A DNA stretch of 64,000 nt, from assembly GCA_023391105.1 (NCBI GenBank), contig JAEWBO010000010.1:37119-101118 (forward strand). Reading direction: 5' to 3'. This DNA comes from Bacillota bacterium. Its GTDB lineage: Bacteria; Bacillota; Clostridia; Christensenellales; SZUA-584. Both the position numbers and the translations under genes were made by a program. Below the pieces are notes generated by a model, which was not told where the DNA came from, ran no database searches, and was given only the letters and a program-made list of their open reading frames with translations. Positions 48,578 to 56,886 of this stretch are shown piece by piece; the first letter of the stretch is position 1, and each line of letters starts with the position of its first letter.

Positions 48578-48841
48578 CTATTTGGCGGCTTCTACAACCT
48601 CAACCAGTCTCCATCTCTTGTCTTTGCTAATTGGCCGTGTTTCGGCGATCTCTACTTTGTCTCCGACCTTTGCCACATTTTCTTCGTCATGCGCCTTATA
48701 CTTATTGGTGATCTTCACGGTCTTACCATAAAGCGGATGCTTGGCCTTTCGGACAATCTGCACCACAATCGTCTTATCCATTTTGTCGCTGACGACGATG
48801 CCAACTTTCGACTTGCGAATTCCTCTATCAGACATGAGCAT
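48578..48841 (-). CDS. rpsQ: Ribosomal protein S17
   Basis: The 87-residue S17 OB-fold protein shows GIVVSDKMDKTIVVQIVRKA and HPLYGKTVKITNKYKAHDEE. It binds 16S rRNA in the 5' domain. It starts 5 bases after rpmC. Confidence 0.98.
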   Translation of the reverse strand: MLMSDRGIRKSKVGIVVSDKMDKTIVVQIVRKAKHPLYGKTVKITNKYKAHDEENVAKVGDKVEIAETRPISKDKRWRLVEVVEAAK

Positions 48842-48846
48842 CCTCC

Positions 48847-49053
48847 TTAGCGCTGAGCAGCGCTTTTTACTTCGCGCTCTCTTATTATCGTTTTGACTCT
48901 TGCGATGTCTTTCTTTGTCTGTTTAATCACCATGACGTTTCCTAGCTGCCCTGTGGCATTCTGAAAACGCAGGTTGAATAGCTCTTGTTTCAGATCCTTT
49001 AGCTGAGTTATCAGCTCATCATTCGACATTTCATGCAGCTTGCTAGCTTTCAT
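48847..49053 (-). CDS. rpmC: Ribosomal protein L29
   Basis: The 68-residue two-helix L29 (MKASKLHEMSNDELITQLKD; LFNLRFQNATGQLGNVMVIK) lies at the tunnel exit, where trigger factor and SRP dock. The start at 49053 follows GGTGAG inside the end of rplP, overlapping that gene by 11 bases, so translation is coupled. Confidence 0.97.
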   Translation of the reverse strand: MKASKLHEMSNDELITQLKDLKQELFNLRFQNATGQLGNVMVIKQTKKDIARVKTIIREREVKSAAQR

Positions 49054-49543
49054 CCTGCTCACCACCTACTTCTTCGGCTTCTGCGGCGCCGGCCTTATCA
49101 TTTTCCTTAAAACTCATCTTCGAGAATGCTGCCTCATCAAAGTTCTGTGCCTTGACGACCTTGCACTTGATCGGCAGCTTGTGCGCAGCCAGACGGAGCG
49201 CCTCACGCGCAATTTCTTCGCTCACGCCGGCGATTTCGAACATCACACGGCCTGGCTTCACCACGGCCACCCAGTATTCGGGAGAACCCTTACCGGATCC
49301 CATCCGTGTTTCGGCCGGCTTCTCGGTAACCGGCTTGTGCGGGAATATCTTAATCCAGACGTGTCCGCCTCTTTTGATATAACGTGTCATCGCAATACGC
49401 GCGGCTTCGATCTGATTGCTCGTGATCCATGCCGGCTGCAAAGCGACGAGACCGAATTCGCCGTAAGTGATGGCATTGCCCTTGTTGGCTTTTCCCTTCA
49501 TGCGGCCGCGGTGCACTCTTCTTCTCTTAACCCTTTTTGGCAT
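49043..49543 (-). CDS. rplP: Ribosomal protein L16 with acidic C-terminal extension
   Basis: The 166-residue L16 shows PKRVKRRRVHRGRMKGKANK, ITRYIKRGGHVWIKIFPHKP-type GGHVWIKIFPHKPVT and KPGRVMFEIAGVSEEIAREA. It contacts the A-site tRNA elbow region. About 20 residues past the usual end it carries an extra acidic tail (SFKENDKAGAAEAEEVGGEQ and DES). Its start overlaps the end of rpsC by 17 bases. Confidence 0.96.
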   Translation of the reverse strand: MPKRVKRRRVHRGRMKGKANKGNAITYGEFGLVALQPAWITSNQIEAARIAMTRYIKRGGHVWIKIFPHKPVTEKPAETRMGSGKGSPEYWVAVVKPGRVMFEIAGVSEEIAREALRLAAHKLPIKCKVVKAQNFDEAAFSKMSFKENDKAGAAEAEEVGGEQDES

Positions 49544-50222
49544 TAACATCTTTGCTGCCTCCTTCCGCCGTCTTGAACTTATCCCTTAAGGGATTGCCAA
49601 GAATCTCGCCCTTGTATATCCAGACCTTGCAGCCTATCTTTCCATATGTGGTATTGGCCTCGGCGAAGCCGTAGTCAATGTCAGCACGAATTGTCTGCAA
49701 CGGGATCGAACCATCATGATACTTCTCACTGCGTGCGATTTCAGCGCCGCCCAAACGACCGGCACACATGGCCTTGATGCCGAGCGCGCCGCCCTTCATC
49801 GCTCTGCCGATGCACTGTTTCATTGCACGGCGGAAGCTGATGCGGCGTTCGAGCTGAGAGGCGATATTTTCAGCCACCAGCTGTGCATCGATATCCGGAC
49901 GCTTAACCTCGATGATATTGAGAATAACCGACTTGCCCGTCTGACGGGAAAGCTGATTTTTCAGTATCTCGACACCCTGGCCGCCCTTACCGATCACGAT
50001 ACCCGGCTTCGCGGTGTATATGTTCACGGTCAGCTTGCTGGCCGCTCTTTCCGTTTCGATCTTGGAAATGCCTGCCGCGTAAAGCTGCTTTTTCAGCTGC
50101 TTTCTGATATCATTATCTTCTTTAATGTTCGCAGCAAAATCGCCCTTTTTTGCAAACCAACGCGCGTTCCAGTCTTTAATGACGCCCACGCGCATTCCGT
50201 GAGGATTAACTTTCTGACCCAT
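49527..50222 (-). CDS. rpsC: Ribosomal protein S3
   Basis: The 231-residue S3 has an N-terminal KH domain (KPGIVIGKGGQGVEILKNQL, with the GxxG loop, about 73-92) and a C-terminal domain (MKGGALGIKAMCAGRLGGAE). It lines the mRNA entry channel and acts as part of the helicase site. It starts 2 bases after rplV. Confidence 0.98.
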   Translation of the reverse strand: MGQKVNPHGMRVGVIKDWNARWFAKKGDFAANIKEDNDIRKQLKKQLYAAGISKIETERAASKLTVNIYTAKPGIVIGKGGQGVEILKNQLSRQTGKSVILNIIEVKRPDIDAQLVAENIASQLERRISFRRAMKQCIGRAMKGGALGIKAMCAGRLGGAEIARSEKYHDGSIPLQTIRADIDYGFAEANTTYGKIGCKVWIYKGEILGNPLRDKFKTAEGGSKDVNAKKG

Positions 50223-50224
50223 GC

Positions 50225-50623
50225 TTAAGATTCCTCCTTGACTGCACTGTCGAGTATGATTGTGATATGGCTCGTTCTCTTACGAATACGCGACGCGCGG
50301 CCTTGGGCACGCGGACGGAAACGCTTGAGCGTCGGGCCTTGATCCGCAAAGCACTCCGCAACGATAAGATCGTCACGCAGCATGCCTTTGTTGTTCTCAG
50401 CATTCGCTATCGCGGAATTCAGAAGCTTCTCGACAATGGGGCTTGCTGCCGCCGGTGTGTTTTTCAGCACCGCCACAGCTTCGTCCACTTTCTTGCCGCG
50501 GATCAGGTCGATCACAATCCTGATCTTTGAAGAGGAAATACGCACGTATTTCACCTTTGCCGTCGGCCTTTTATCTTTGAGCTCATGTCTCTTTTCAGCT
50601 TTTTCTCTCTGACGAGTTGCCAT
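50225..50623 (-). CDS. rplV: Ribosomal protein L22
   Basis: The 132-residue L22 shows KVKYVRISSSKIRIVIDLIR and the loop that reaches into the exit tunnel (GPTLKRFRPRAQGRASRIRK). Mutations in that loop give macrolide tolerance in other species. A charged N-terminal tail of about 20 residues is slightly longer than usual. Confidence 0.98.
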   Translation of the reverse strand: MATRQREKAEKRHELKDKRPTAKVKYVRISSSKIRIVIDLIRGKKVDEAVAVLKNTPAAASPIVEKLLNSAIANAENNKGMLRDDLIVAECFADQGPTLKRFRPRAQGRASRIRKRTSHITIILDSAVKEES

Positions 50624-50646
50624 TTATAGTCTCCTCCCTGATTAGG

Positions 50647-50925
50647 CTACTTGGAGCCGGACTTTTTGTCGCCCGCGTGTCCGCGGAATGTCCTTGTCGG
50701 CGCAAACTCACCCAGCTTGTGTCCCACCATATCTTCCGTCATATAAACAGGCACAAACTTCTTACCGTCATGAACGGCCAATGTATGCCCAACCATATCC
50801 GGAAATATCGTCGATGCTCTGGACCATGTTTTCAGCACTTTCTTTTCGTTCTTCTCATTCATCTGCTGAATTCTTGCCAGCAGCTTAGGATGCACGAAAG
50901 GCCCCTTTTTTACCGATCTGCTCAT
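50647..50925 (-). CDS. rpsS: Ribosomal protein S19
   Basis: The 92-residue S19 shows MSRSVKKGPFVHPKLLARIQ and FVPVYMTEDMVGHKLGEFAP. It is in the 30S head near S13. A 75-base gap with a palindromic repeat separates it from rplB, unlike the usual tight spacing. Confidence 0.98.
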   Translation of the reverse strand: MSRSVKKGPFVHPKLLARIQQMNEKNEKKVLKTWSRASTIFPDMVGHTLAVHDGKKFVPVYMTEDMVGHKLGEFAPTRTFRGHAGDKKSGSK

Positions 50926-50966
50926 ATTCCACTACTCCTTACATAACTGTCGATAATCCCGTTGCG

Positions 50967-51000
50967 GGGTCCCCGAAAAACTATGTTTTTTGGGGTGTGG
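50967..51000 (-). repeat. Small palindromic repeat, copy 3 (inside the S10 operon)
   Basis: Directly after the rplB stop, reverse-strand CCACACCCCAAAAAACATAG followed by TTTTTCGGGGACCCCGCAA forms a hairpin. It aligns over its full length with copy 1 at 28531-28568, including the CCACACCC start next to a TAA stop. It may also act as an internal attenuator between rplB and rpsS. Confidence 0.6.
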
Positions 51001-51831
51001 TTACTTGTTTCTGCGTCTGACTATATACTTGTCGGAAGCGTTCTTCTTCTTTCTCGTCTTATAGCCAAGCGCCGGCTTGCCCCAAGGCGTGACCGGTCCC
51101 GGACGTCCGATCGGCGATTTACCTTCGCCGCCGCCGTGCGGATGGTCATTCGGGTTCATGACAGATCCTCTCACCGTCGGGCGGAAGCCCATGTGGCGTT
51201 TCCTTCCCGCTTTACCGATGTTGATGTTTTCCTGATCGATGTTGCCCACCTGGCCGATTGTGGCCTTGGCATTAAGCAGCACCATGCGCACCTCACCGGA
51301 GGGCAGTCTCACCTGAGCGTAGCTGCCTTCTTTGGCCATCAGCTGTGCGGAGTTGCCCGCGCTTCTGACAAGCTGGCCGCCACGGCCGGGCATCAGCTCG
51401 ATGTTATGAATCAGTGTGCCCATCGGGATGTCTTTCAAGCAAAGCGCATTGCCCGGCTTGATATCCGCACCCTGACCGGACATAACCGTGTCTCCCACGG
51501 AAAGGCCGTAAGGCGCCAAGATGTATCTCTTCTCGCCATCTGCATAATGCAGCAGCGCGATGTTGGCCGTTCTGTTCGGATCGTATTCGATCGTCGCAAC
51601 CTTGGCGGGAACGCCGTCTTTGTTGCGCTTAAAATCGATAATTCTGTACTGTCTTTTCACGCCGCCGCCTCTGTGACGCACGGTGATGCGACCCTGGGCG
51701 TTTCTTCCGGCCGTCTTCTTGATCGGCTCCAGAAGTGATCTCTCGGGCGTGGTGCATGTGATTTCCTCGAATGTGGAAACCGTCATGCCGCGGCGGCCCG
51801 GTGATGTCGGTTTGTATTTCTTAATCGCCAT
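51001..51831 (-). CDS. rplB: Ribosomal protein L2
   Basis: The 276-residue L2 shows MAIKKYKPTSPGRRGMTVST, GRITVRHRGGGVKRQYRIID and the peptidyl-transferase-related VRGSVMNPNDHPHGGGEGKS. It is essential for subunit joining. A palindromic repeat begins at its stop codon. Confidence 0.98.
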   Translation of the reverse strand: MAIKKYKPTSPGRRGMTVSTFEEITCTTPERSLLEPIKKTAGRNAQGRITVRHRGGGVKRQYRIIDFKRNKDGVPAKVATIEYDPNRTANIALLHYADGEKRYILAPYGLSVGDTVMSGQGADIKPGNALCLKDIPMGTLIHNIELMPGRGGQLVRSAGNSAQLMAKEGSYAQVRLPSGEVRMVLLNAKATIGQVGNIDQENINIGKAGRKRHMGFRPTVRGSVMNPNDHPHGGGEGKSPIGRPGPVTPWGKPALGYKTRKKKNASDKYIVRRRNK

Positions 51832-51853
51832 GAGCTTTTAACCTCCCTAAATC

Positions 51854-52147
51854 CTACTGTGCGAGCGAATCGAAGAATTCGATTGTCTTGGAATCTTTTG
51901 TCAGCGTTACAAACGCCTTCTTGACCTCAGGCCGTCTGCCGATGTGGTAACCCTGGCGTTTCAGCTTGCCAATCTGGCGCAGCGTATTCACCTTTGCCAC
52001 CTTCACGCCGAAAACATCTTCCACAGCGCGGCGGATGTCGCTCTTCGTGGCTCTTAAATTCACTTCAAATGTGTATTTCTTCGCAGCGATATCGTCGTAG
52101 CTCTTCTCTGTCAATACGGGCTTTAAAATGATGTCTCTCGAATCCAT
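51854..52147 (-). CDS. rplW: Ribosomal protein L23
   Basis: The 97-residue L23 (ILKPVLTEKSYDDIAAKKYT; IRRAVEDVFGVKVAKVNTLR) lies at the tunnel exit and is the main dock for trigger factor. Its start overlaps the rplD stop by one base. Confidence 0.98.
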   Translation of the reverse strand: MDSRDIILKPVLTEKSYDDIAAKKYTFEVNLRATKSDIRRAVEDVFGVKVAKVNTLRQIGKLKRQGYHIGRRPEVKKAFVTLTKDSKTIEFFDSLAQ

Positions 52148-52776
52148 TACGCAAAAACCTCCTCAACCATCTTGACGGCGTCTTTGGTAATCACAAGCTT
52201 GTCATACACAAGCAAATCATACACATTCATGCTGTCTGCCGTCAGCGTCTTTACGCCCTGTATGTTGCCCGATGCACGAACGACTGTCTCGTCCTTGCCC
52301 GCCGTCACAACCAGCGCCTTTTTAATATCGAAGTTTTTGAGGATTCCCGCCATCAGTTTTGTCTTAGCAGCCTCAAGCGCGAGGTTCTCAAGCACAATGA
52401 TGTCTTTATCCGCCACCTTCATGGAAAGCGCGCTCTGAATGGCCAGTTTTCTGACCTTCTTGTTAACTTTCTGGCTGTAATCACGCGGCTTCACAGCAAA
52501 TGTCATACCGCCCTTTCTCCAGATCGGGGAACGCGAGGAACCCGCACGCGCGCGTCCTGTTCCCTTCTGACGCCACGGCTTGATGCCGCCGCCGCGCACT
52601 TCGGCGCGTGTCAGCGCACTCTGCGTGCCCTGGCGCTTGTTGGCGAGCTGCGCCACAACCACTTGATGCATCACCGCTTCGTTGACCTCTATGCCAAACA
52701 CTTCGTTTTTCAGATCCATATTGCCGGACTCTGTGCCGTCCGTTTTATATACCGATACTATGGGCATTCGTTTCAC
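52147..52776 (-). CDS. rplD: Ribosomal protein L4
   Basis: The 209-residue L4 has the tunnel-reaching loop (GGGIKPWRQKGTGRARAGSS, about 63-82) and the globular domain that in some bacteria represses the S10 operon through its leader. Position between rplC and rplW is standard. Confidence 0.98.
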   Translation of the reverse strand: MKRMPIVSVYKTDGTESGNMDLKNEVFGIEVNEAVMHQVVVAQLANKRQGTQSALTRAEVRGGGIKPWRQKGTGRARAGSSRSPIWRKGGMTFAVKPRDYSQKVNKKVRKLAIQSALSMKVADKDIIVLENLALEAAKTKLMAGILKNFDIKKALVVTAGKDETVVRASGNIQGVKTLTADSMNVYDLLVYDKLVITKDAVKMVEEVFA

Positions 52777-52796
52777 TCCCTTTTCTAAAGCTTGTC

Positions 52797-53426
52797 TTAG
52801 CTGAGTTTAACCGCCTTCGATATCGAAAGCAGGCCGCCCCTTGCTCCGGGCACAGCGCCTTTGACAAGCAGCACATTTTTATCCATGTCGATACCGACAA
52901 CCTCGATGTTCTGCACGGTCACCGCTTGCGCACCGCCATGACCCGGCATCTTCTTGCCTTTGATGACCCTTGAAGGATCAGCACAGGCGCCGATGCTGCC
53001 CGGCTGCCGCTTGCTGCGCGAACCGTGTGTCATGGGGCCTCTCGCTTTGTTATGGCGAGCGATCATGCCCTGGAAGCCTTTGCCCTTGCTTGTACCCTGC
53101 ACATCAACGACGTCGCCTTTTTCAAACACATCGACCTTGATCTCCTGACCAAGCGCATAATCATCCGTATTGTCCACATGGTATTCACGCAGACTCCGCT
53201 TCGGGGCAACGCCCGCTTTTTTGAAATGACCCTCAAGCGGCTTTGTCACGAGCTTTTCTCTTATCTCGCCAAAGCCAATCTGTATTGCATTGTAACCGTC
53301 CGTCTCGACCGTCTTCTTCTGAGTGACGACGCACGGGCCCGCCTGCACAACCGTCACCGGAACGACAGTACCGTCATCAAGGAACAGCTGCGTCATACCT
53401 AATTTTTTGCCCAAAATCGCTTTCAT
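52797..53426 (-). CDS. rplC: Ribosomal protein L3
   Basis: The 209-residue L3 shows MKAILGKKLGMTQLFLDDGT and the long loop GKGFQGMIARHNKARGPMTH-type region leading to the peptidyl-transferase centre. It nucleates 50S assembly. It starts 13 bases after rpsJ. Confidence 0.98.
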   Translation of the reverse strand: MKAILGKKLGMTQLFLDDGTVVPVTVVQAGPCVVTQKKTVETDGYNAIQIGFGEIREKLVTKPLEGHFKKAGVAPKRSLREYHVDNTDDYALGQEIKVDVFEKGDVVDVQGTSKGKGFQGMIARHNKARGPMTHGSRSKRQPGSIGACADPSRVIKGKKMPGHGGAQAVTVQNIEVVGIDMDKNVLLVKGAVPGARGGLLSISKAVKLS

Positions 53427-53439
53427 TCGTCACACCCCC

Positions 53440-53748
53440 CTAGAGCTTAATTTCTATATCCACGCCGGAAGGCAGATCCAGCCGCATCAAAGCATCTGTT
53501 GTCTTTGAAGTGGCTTCCAATATATCGATCAGCCTTTTGTGTGTCTTGATTTCAAATTGTTCACGCGAATCCTTATACTTGTGCGGCGCACGAAGTATTG
53601 TGATGATTTCCTTCTGAGTGGGCAGCGGAATCGGCCCGGAAACCTTCGCGCCTGTCCTCTTGGCCGTATCGACGATTTTCATTGCCGACTGGTCAATCAG
53701 GTTGTAGTCATACGCTTTCAGTTTGATTCTAATCTTCTGACTTGCCAT
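53440..53748 (-). CDS. rpsJ: Ribosomal protein S10
   Basis: The 102-residue S10 (MASQKIRIKLKAYDYNLIDQ; TGAKVSGPIPLPTQKEIITI) is a 30S head protein that also partners NusB in antitermination. The ATG at 53748 follows AAGGAGGAG. It is the first gene of the S10 operon here, with promoter and leader upstream. Confidence 0.98.
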   Translation of the reverse strand: MASQKIRIKLKAYDYNLIDQSAMKIVDTAKRTGAKVSGPIPLPTQKEIITILRAPHKYKDSREQFEIKTHKRLIDILEATSKTTDALMRLDLPSGVDIEIKL

Positions 53749-53930
53749 TTTTCTCCTCCTTACGCTTACGCTCCGTATACACACAGCCGTGTGTATCATA
53801 CTCTTTTTTTCGCGGCATTTTCATGCCGCCCGGAGCGCTGTCCTTATGTTTTGGACAACAGTCTGCGGAAACTACCCGGAAAGCGATTTCTCCGGCAACC
53901 TCCCGCTTCTACCTGCCAAACAAATACGCA
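53749..53930 (-). promoter_or_regulatory. Structured leader of the S10 ribosomal operon
   Basis: About 180 transcribed bases precede rpsJ. On the reverse strand they hold CCGGAGAAATCGCTTTCCGG, TGTCC-AAAACATAA-GGACA, GCGGCAT-GAA-AATGCCGC and ATACACAC-GG-CTGTGTGTAT, four successive stem-loops ending next to the ribosome-binding site. Such leaders often bind a ribosomal protein such as L4 for autoregulation. I could not match it to a named leader family. The last stem could sequester sequence close to AAGGAGG. Confidence 0.5.
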
Positions 53931-53953
53931 TCTTTTAGTGCGCAACGATGGAA

Positions 53954-53988
53954 TTATATAATAAACAAATAGCAAAAGCAAGAGTTTT
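53954..53988 (-). promoter_or_regulatory. Promoter of the S10 operon
   Basis: Reverse-strand TTGCTT and a perfect TATAAT are 17 bases apart within 53954-53988, in an A/T-rich region with T tracts upstream that resembles an UP element. The promoter would drive the whole S10-spc-alpha cluster. Confidence 0.7.
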
Positions 53989-54120
53989 TTTCTCAGAGTA
54001 AGAATTTTCTTAAAAACTTTCTTGCAGCAACGATCAGCCTCTCTTTACTATCGATTATACCTTTAAACTCATGCGTTATACACTCCTCTTTGTTTCCTTT
54101 CTTACCTTATATATGGGCAG

Positions 54121-54918
54121 CTAACCAACAGGCGAACTGTATTCACACGGTACGCTGATATTGCATTTGCCGCAGCCGTAGCGCGGCGCGAACCGCGGCT
54201 CAATCTCGTTGTCGATATAGTCGCTGCACGCTTTGTTATCCTTGCCTTGCTTCGTGATGGCAGCAGGCGGACAGCGTTTGATGCACGCCCCGCATTTTCC
54301 GCTTGTGAAGAACAAACAATATTCGTTATGGCTTGTATATGGCCTCGACACCGGTTCAAGACACATCGTGGTCACAACGCTGCCAAACCGCCCCGCGGTG
54401 CCTTTGGATGTGATAAGCCCTCTGTGCAATCCGAAGGTACCCAGCCCCGCCGCAAACGCTACATGACGCTCCGACCAGTTGGATATATTGTTGTTAATAC
54501 GAAACCGTGGATCTGCCGCAGGCGAAACAGCTTTCGCGTCCAAATTCTCAATGAGTCCGACAAGAAATGCTCTTACAGCATTGTTAAATATCTCTCCGTC
54601 TATGCGTGCCGATACCCATTCCTCGGATGGCAACCCGGCTAAGCGGTTAGAATCTCTGATTTCCCGGGTAAACGGCAAAAAATACGAAATTACCGTTGCT
54701 GCGCCGGGCAACCAACTATCCGGCGGCTGAAAGCATGCGCCAACAACCGTATCATTTCTGAACGTCTTAAAAAGAGCATCGTCCGCTGCCGCATAACCAA
54801 TCAAGGGCGTGTCAAAAACCTCCATATAATTATGCGCTGGCATCGCGTTGCCTTTATCGCTGTCTATAAAGCGTGCCAGCGCATCGCTGATTTTCCGCTT
54901 AATCTGTTCGCCCGTCAT
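54121..54918 (-). CDS. Epoxyqueuosine-reductase-like iron-sulfur protein
   Basis: The 265-residue protein has a C-terminal ferredoxin-type region with CGACIKRCPPAAI (cysteines spaced 2 and 3 apart, about 210-222) and a second cysteine set YGCGKCNISVPCE near the end. The middle segment FAAGLGTFGLHRGLITSKGT resembles the QueG-like fold. QueG itself reduces epoxyqueuosine in tRNA, but this shorter protein lacks the HEAT repeats and may act on another substrate. The ATG at 54918 follows GGAG. It stands alone between divergent units. Confidence 0.8.
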   Translation of the reverse strand: MTGEQIKRKISDALARFIDSDKGNAMPAHNYMEVFDTPLIGYAAADDALFKTFRNDTVVGACFQPPDSWLPGAATVISYFLPFTREIRDSNRLAGLPSEEWVSARIDGEIFNNAVRAFLVGLIENLDAKAVSPAADPRFRINNNISNWSERHVAFAAGLGTFGLHRGLITSKGTAGRFGSVVTTMCLEPVSRPYTSHNEYCLFFTSGKCGACIKRCPPAAITKQGKDNKACSDYIDNEIEPRFAPRYGCGKCNISVPCEYSSPVG

Positions 54919-55067
54919 CGTATCTCCGCAACTCAATATGAGTATACAATATAATAATGTGTACTTGTTATAGCACAAGCCCTGACGAAAGTAAATATCT
55001 GCGTTTTGAAGCTTATGGACACATGGCAATCGTTTGTTATATTCTTCGCGCATATTGATATGGAATG

Positions 55068-55076
55068 TGTTATAAT
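55068..55076 (+). promoter_or_regulatory. Extended -10 promoter of the NfeD-FloA operon
   Basis: TGTTATAAT is a perfect extended -10 (TGnTATAAT) 47 bases before the NfeD start; no -35 hexamer is evident at 17 bases. Confidence 0.55.
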
Positions 55077-55122
55077 ATATTAATAGTAGAAATGTTATCT
55101 TGAGCGGGAAAGGGGGAGCTGT

Positions 55123-55620
55123 ATGGGTCTGTTTGAAACGATTGAAATCGTCTCTATTGTGTTGTTCGTCGTTGGTATGCTTTTCTTGCTTATCGAACTG
55201 TTCGTGCCCGGCTTTGGGATATTCGGCGGCCTTGGGCTTGTCGCGCTGGTGCTATGCATCGTGTTTCAGGCAAAATCGGTGGCGGAAGGTCTGCTTTTGT
55301 TTCTTATCATCGGCGGCATCGTGGTGATACTCGCACTGATTGCCGCACGAAGTTTTAAACGCGGCTGGCTGTACCGATCTTCGCTCGTGCTCAAGGATGC
55401 CGAAGGCAAAGATGTCGGTTACGTCGCGCAGGATGATTATTCACGCTTTTCCGGCAAAAACGGGGTTAGCATAACACCGCTTCGCCCCGCAGGCATAGCA
55501 GAAATCGAAGGTGAAAAAGCCGATGTCGTCACAGAAGGCGATTTTATTCCAAAAGGCGCACGCGTTCAGGTCTTAAAGACCGTAGGCGGTCGCATCATTG
55601 TCAAGCAAGTGGAGGGTTAA
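55123..55620 (+). CDS. NfeD-like membrane protein
   Basis: The 165-residue NfeD1b-type protein has two or three N-terminal transmembrane helices (about 8-78, with LFLLIELFVPGFGIFGGLGL) and a soluble C-terminal OB-fold (about 95-165, FIPKGARVQVLKTVGGRIIV). NfeD proteins are encoded next to flotillins and act with them in membrane domain organisation. It starts after AAAGGGGGAG. The next gene begins directly after its stop. Confidence 0.92.
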   Translation: MGLFETIEIVSIVLFVVGMLFLLIELFVPGFGIFGGLGLVALVLCIVFQAKSVAEGLLLFLIIGGIVVILALIAARSFKRGWLYRSSLVLKDAEGKDVGYVAQDDYSRFSGKNGVSITPLRPAGIAEIEGEKADVVTEGDFIPKGARVQVLKTVGGRIIVKQVEG

Positions 55621-55621
55621 T

Positions 55622-55828
55622 GTGAAATACTGTCCGGTATGTAAAATCGAATACGCTGATACCGCCGAATTCTGCAAAAAATGCGAAGCGTATCTGCAAG
55701 AAAAAGTGGAAGCACCGAAAAAAGTGAAGACAGATCCGAAGCGGCTATTGCTCATGTGTCTTTACACAGGCGGCTTCATTTTGTTTGTCATGCTGCTTTA
55801 CTTCATTGTGTTTTCGGTTCTCAGATAA
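55622..55828 (+). CDS. Small zinc-ribbon membrane protein
   Basis: The 68-residue protein starts at GTG, 7 bases after GGAGG, immediately following the NfeD stop. It has an N-terminal zinc ribbon (CPVCKIEYADTAEFCKKC, residues 4-21), a short basic linker and one C-terminal transmembrane helix (about 45-66). No family name is known to me. Insertion between NfeD and FloA suggests that it works with the flotillin complex. Confidence 0.8.
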   Translation: MKYCPVCKIEYADTAEFCKKCEAYLQEKVEAPKKVKTDPKRLLLMCLYTGGFILFVMLLYFIVFSVLR

Positions 55829-55884
55829 ATGAATAGTTTTAAGCTTTTAGTTAAAATATAACAAACACAAAGGAGTTGATATCA

Positions 55885-56874
55885 ATGGAAGAATTATGGG
55901 TTTATATTATTATCATCGTCGCCGCTTTCATTTTTCTCGTATTTTTCTTCAGCTTTGTTCCCGTTCGCTTGTGGATTGCCGCCCGCGCATCAGGTGTCAA
56001 GCTAAGAATCATATCGCTGATCGGCATGCGTCTTCGTAAGATCACGCCGTCAGGCATCGCCAATCCGCTGATCAAGGCCATCAAGGCGGGCATTTCCGTC
56101 ACCACGGATATGCTCGAGCAGCATTATCTTGCGGGTGGTAATGTGGATCGTGTGGTCGATGCGCTTATCGCGGCACAGAAAGCGGATATTCCTCTGGATT
56201 TCAAACGCGCCACCGCGATAGACCTTGCGGGCCGCGACGTGTTAACCGCCGTCAAGATGAGCGTTAACCCCAAGGTGATTGAAACGCCTGTTGTCGCGGC
56301 GATTGCCAAGGACGGTATCGAGCTTAAAGCCAAAGCCCGCGTGACTGTACGCGCCAATATCGACCGTCTCGTAGGCGGCGCAGGCGAGGAGACCGTCATC
56401 GCACGTGTGGGCGAAGGTATTGTGACCACCGTTGGCAGCGCGCTCACGCACAAAGAAGTGCTGGAAAATCCCGACCTCATATCCAAAACGGTGCTGGCAA
56501 AGGGTCTTGACGCGGGTACCGCGTTTGAGATTCTGTCCATCGATATCGCGGACGTGGACGTCGGTCGCAATATCGGCGCACAGCTGCAAATCGACCAGGC
56601 GCAGGCCGACAAGAAGATCGCCCAAGCAAAAGCGGAGGAACGCCGCGCCATGGCCGTGGCCAAGGAGCAGGAAATGATGGCCGCTGTTCAGGAAATGCGC
56701 GCCAAGGTCGTCGAAGCCGAAGCCGAGATTCCGCGCGCCATGGCTGTCGCTTTCAAGGAAGGCAATCTTGGCATCATGGATTATTACAACATGAAAAACG
56801 TGGTGGCCGACACCAACATGCGTGAATCCATCTCCAGCGCAGCGGGTCCCAAAGTCGAAAAAGAAACTGAGTAA
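55885..56874 (+). CDS. floA: Flotillin-like protein FloA
   Basis: FloA scaffolds functional membrane microdomains that organise proteins for signalling and secretion. The 329-residue protein has an N-terminal membrane segment (about 5-25), an SPFH-like domain, and conserved PLIKAIKAGISVTTDMLEQH and GEGIVTTVGSALTHKEVLEN. A C-terminal coiled coil is rich in Ala, Glu and Lys (AKAEERRAMAVAKEQEMMAA), ending in the typical GNLGIMDYYNMKNVVADTNM. The start follows AAGGAG by 9 bases. It is in an operon with NfeD as in Bacillus yqeZ-yqfA. Confidence 0.96.
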   Translation: MEELWVYIIIIVAAFIFLVFFFSFVPVRLWIAARASGVKLRIISLIGMRLRKITPSGIANPLIKAIKAGISVTTDMLEQHYLAGGNVDRVVDALIAAQKADIPLDFKRATAIDLAGRDVLTAVKMSVNPKVIETPVVAAIAKDGIELKAKARVTVRANIDRLVGGAGEETVIARVGEGIVTTVGSALTHKEVLENPDLISKTVLAKGLDAGTAFEILSIDIADVDVGRNIGAQLQIDQAQADKKIAQAKAEERRAMAVAKEQEMMAAVQEMRAKVVEAEAEIPRAMAVAFKEGNLGIMDYYNMKNVVADTNMRESISSAAGPKVEKETE

Positions 56875-56886
56875 GGGTAATCCGAT

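Noticed and set aside
50962..51738. Plus-strand open frame of 258 codons
   Set aside because: It is antisense to rplB and is a composition shadow of that conserved gene.
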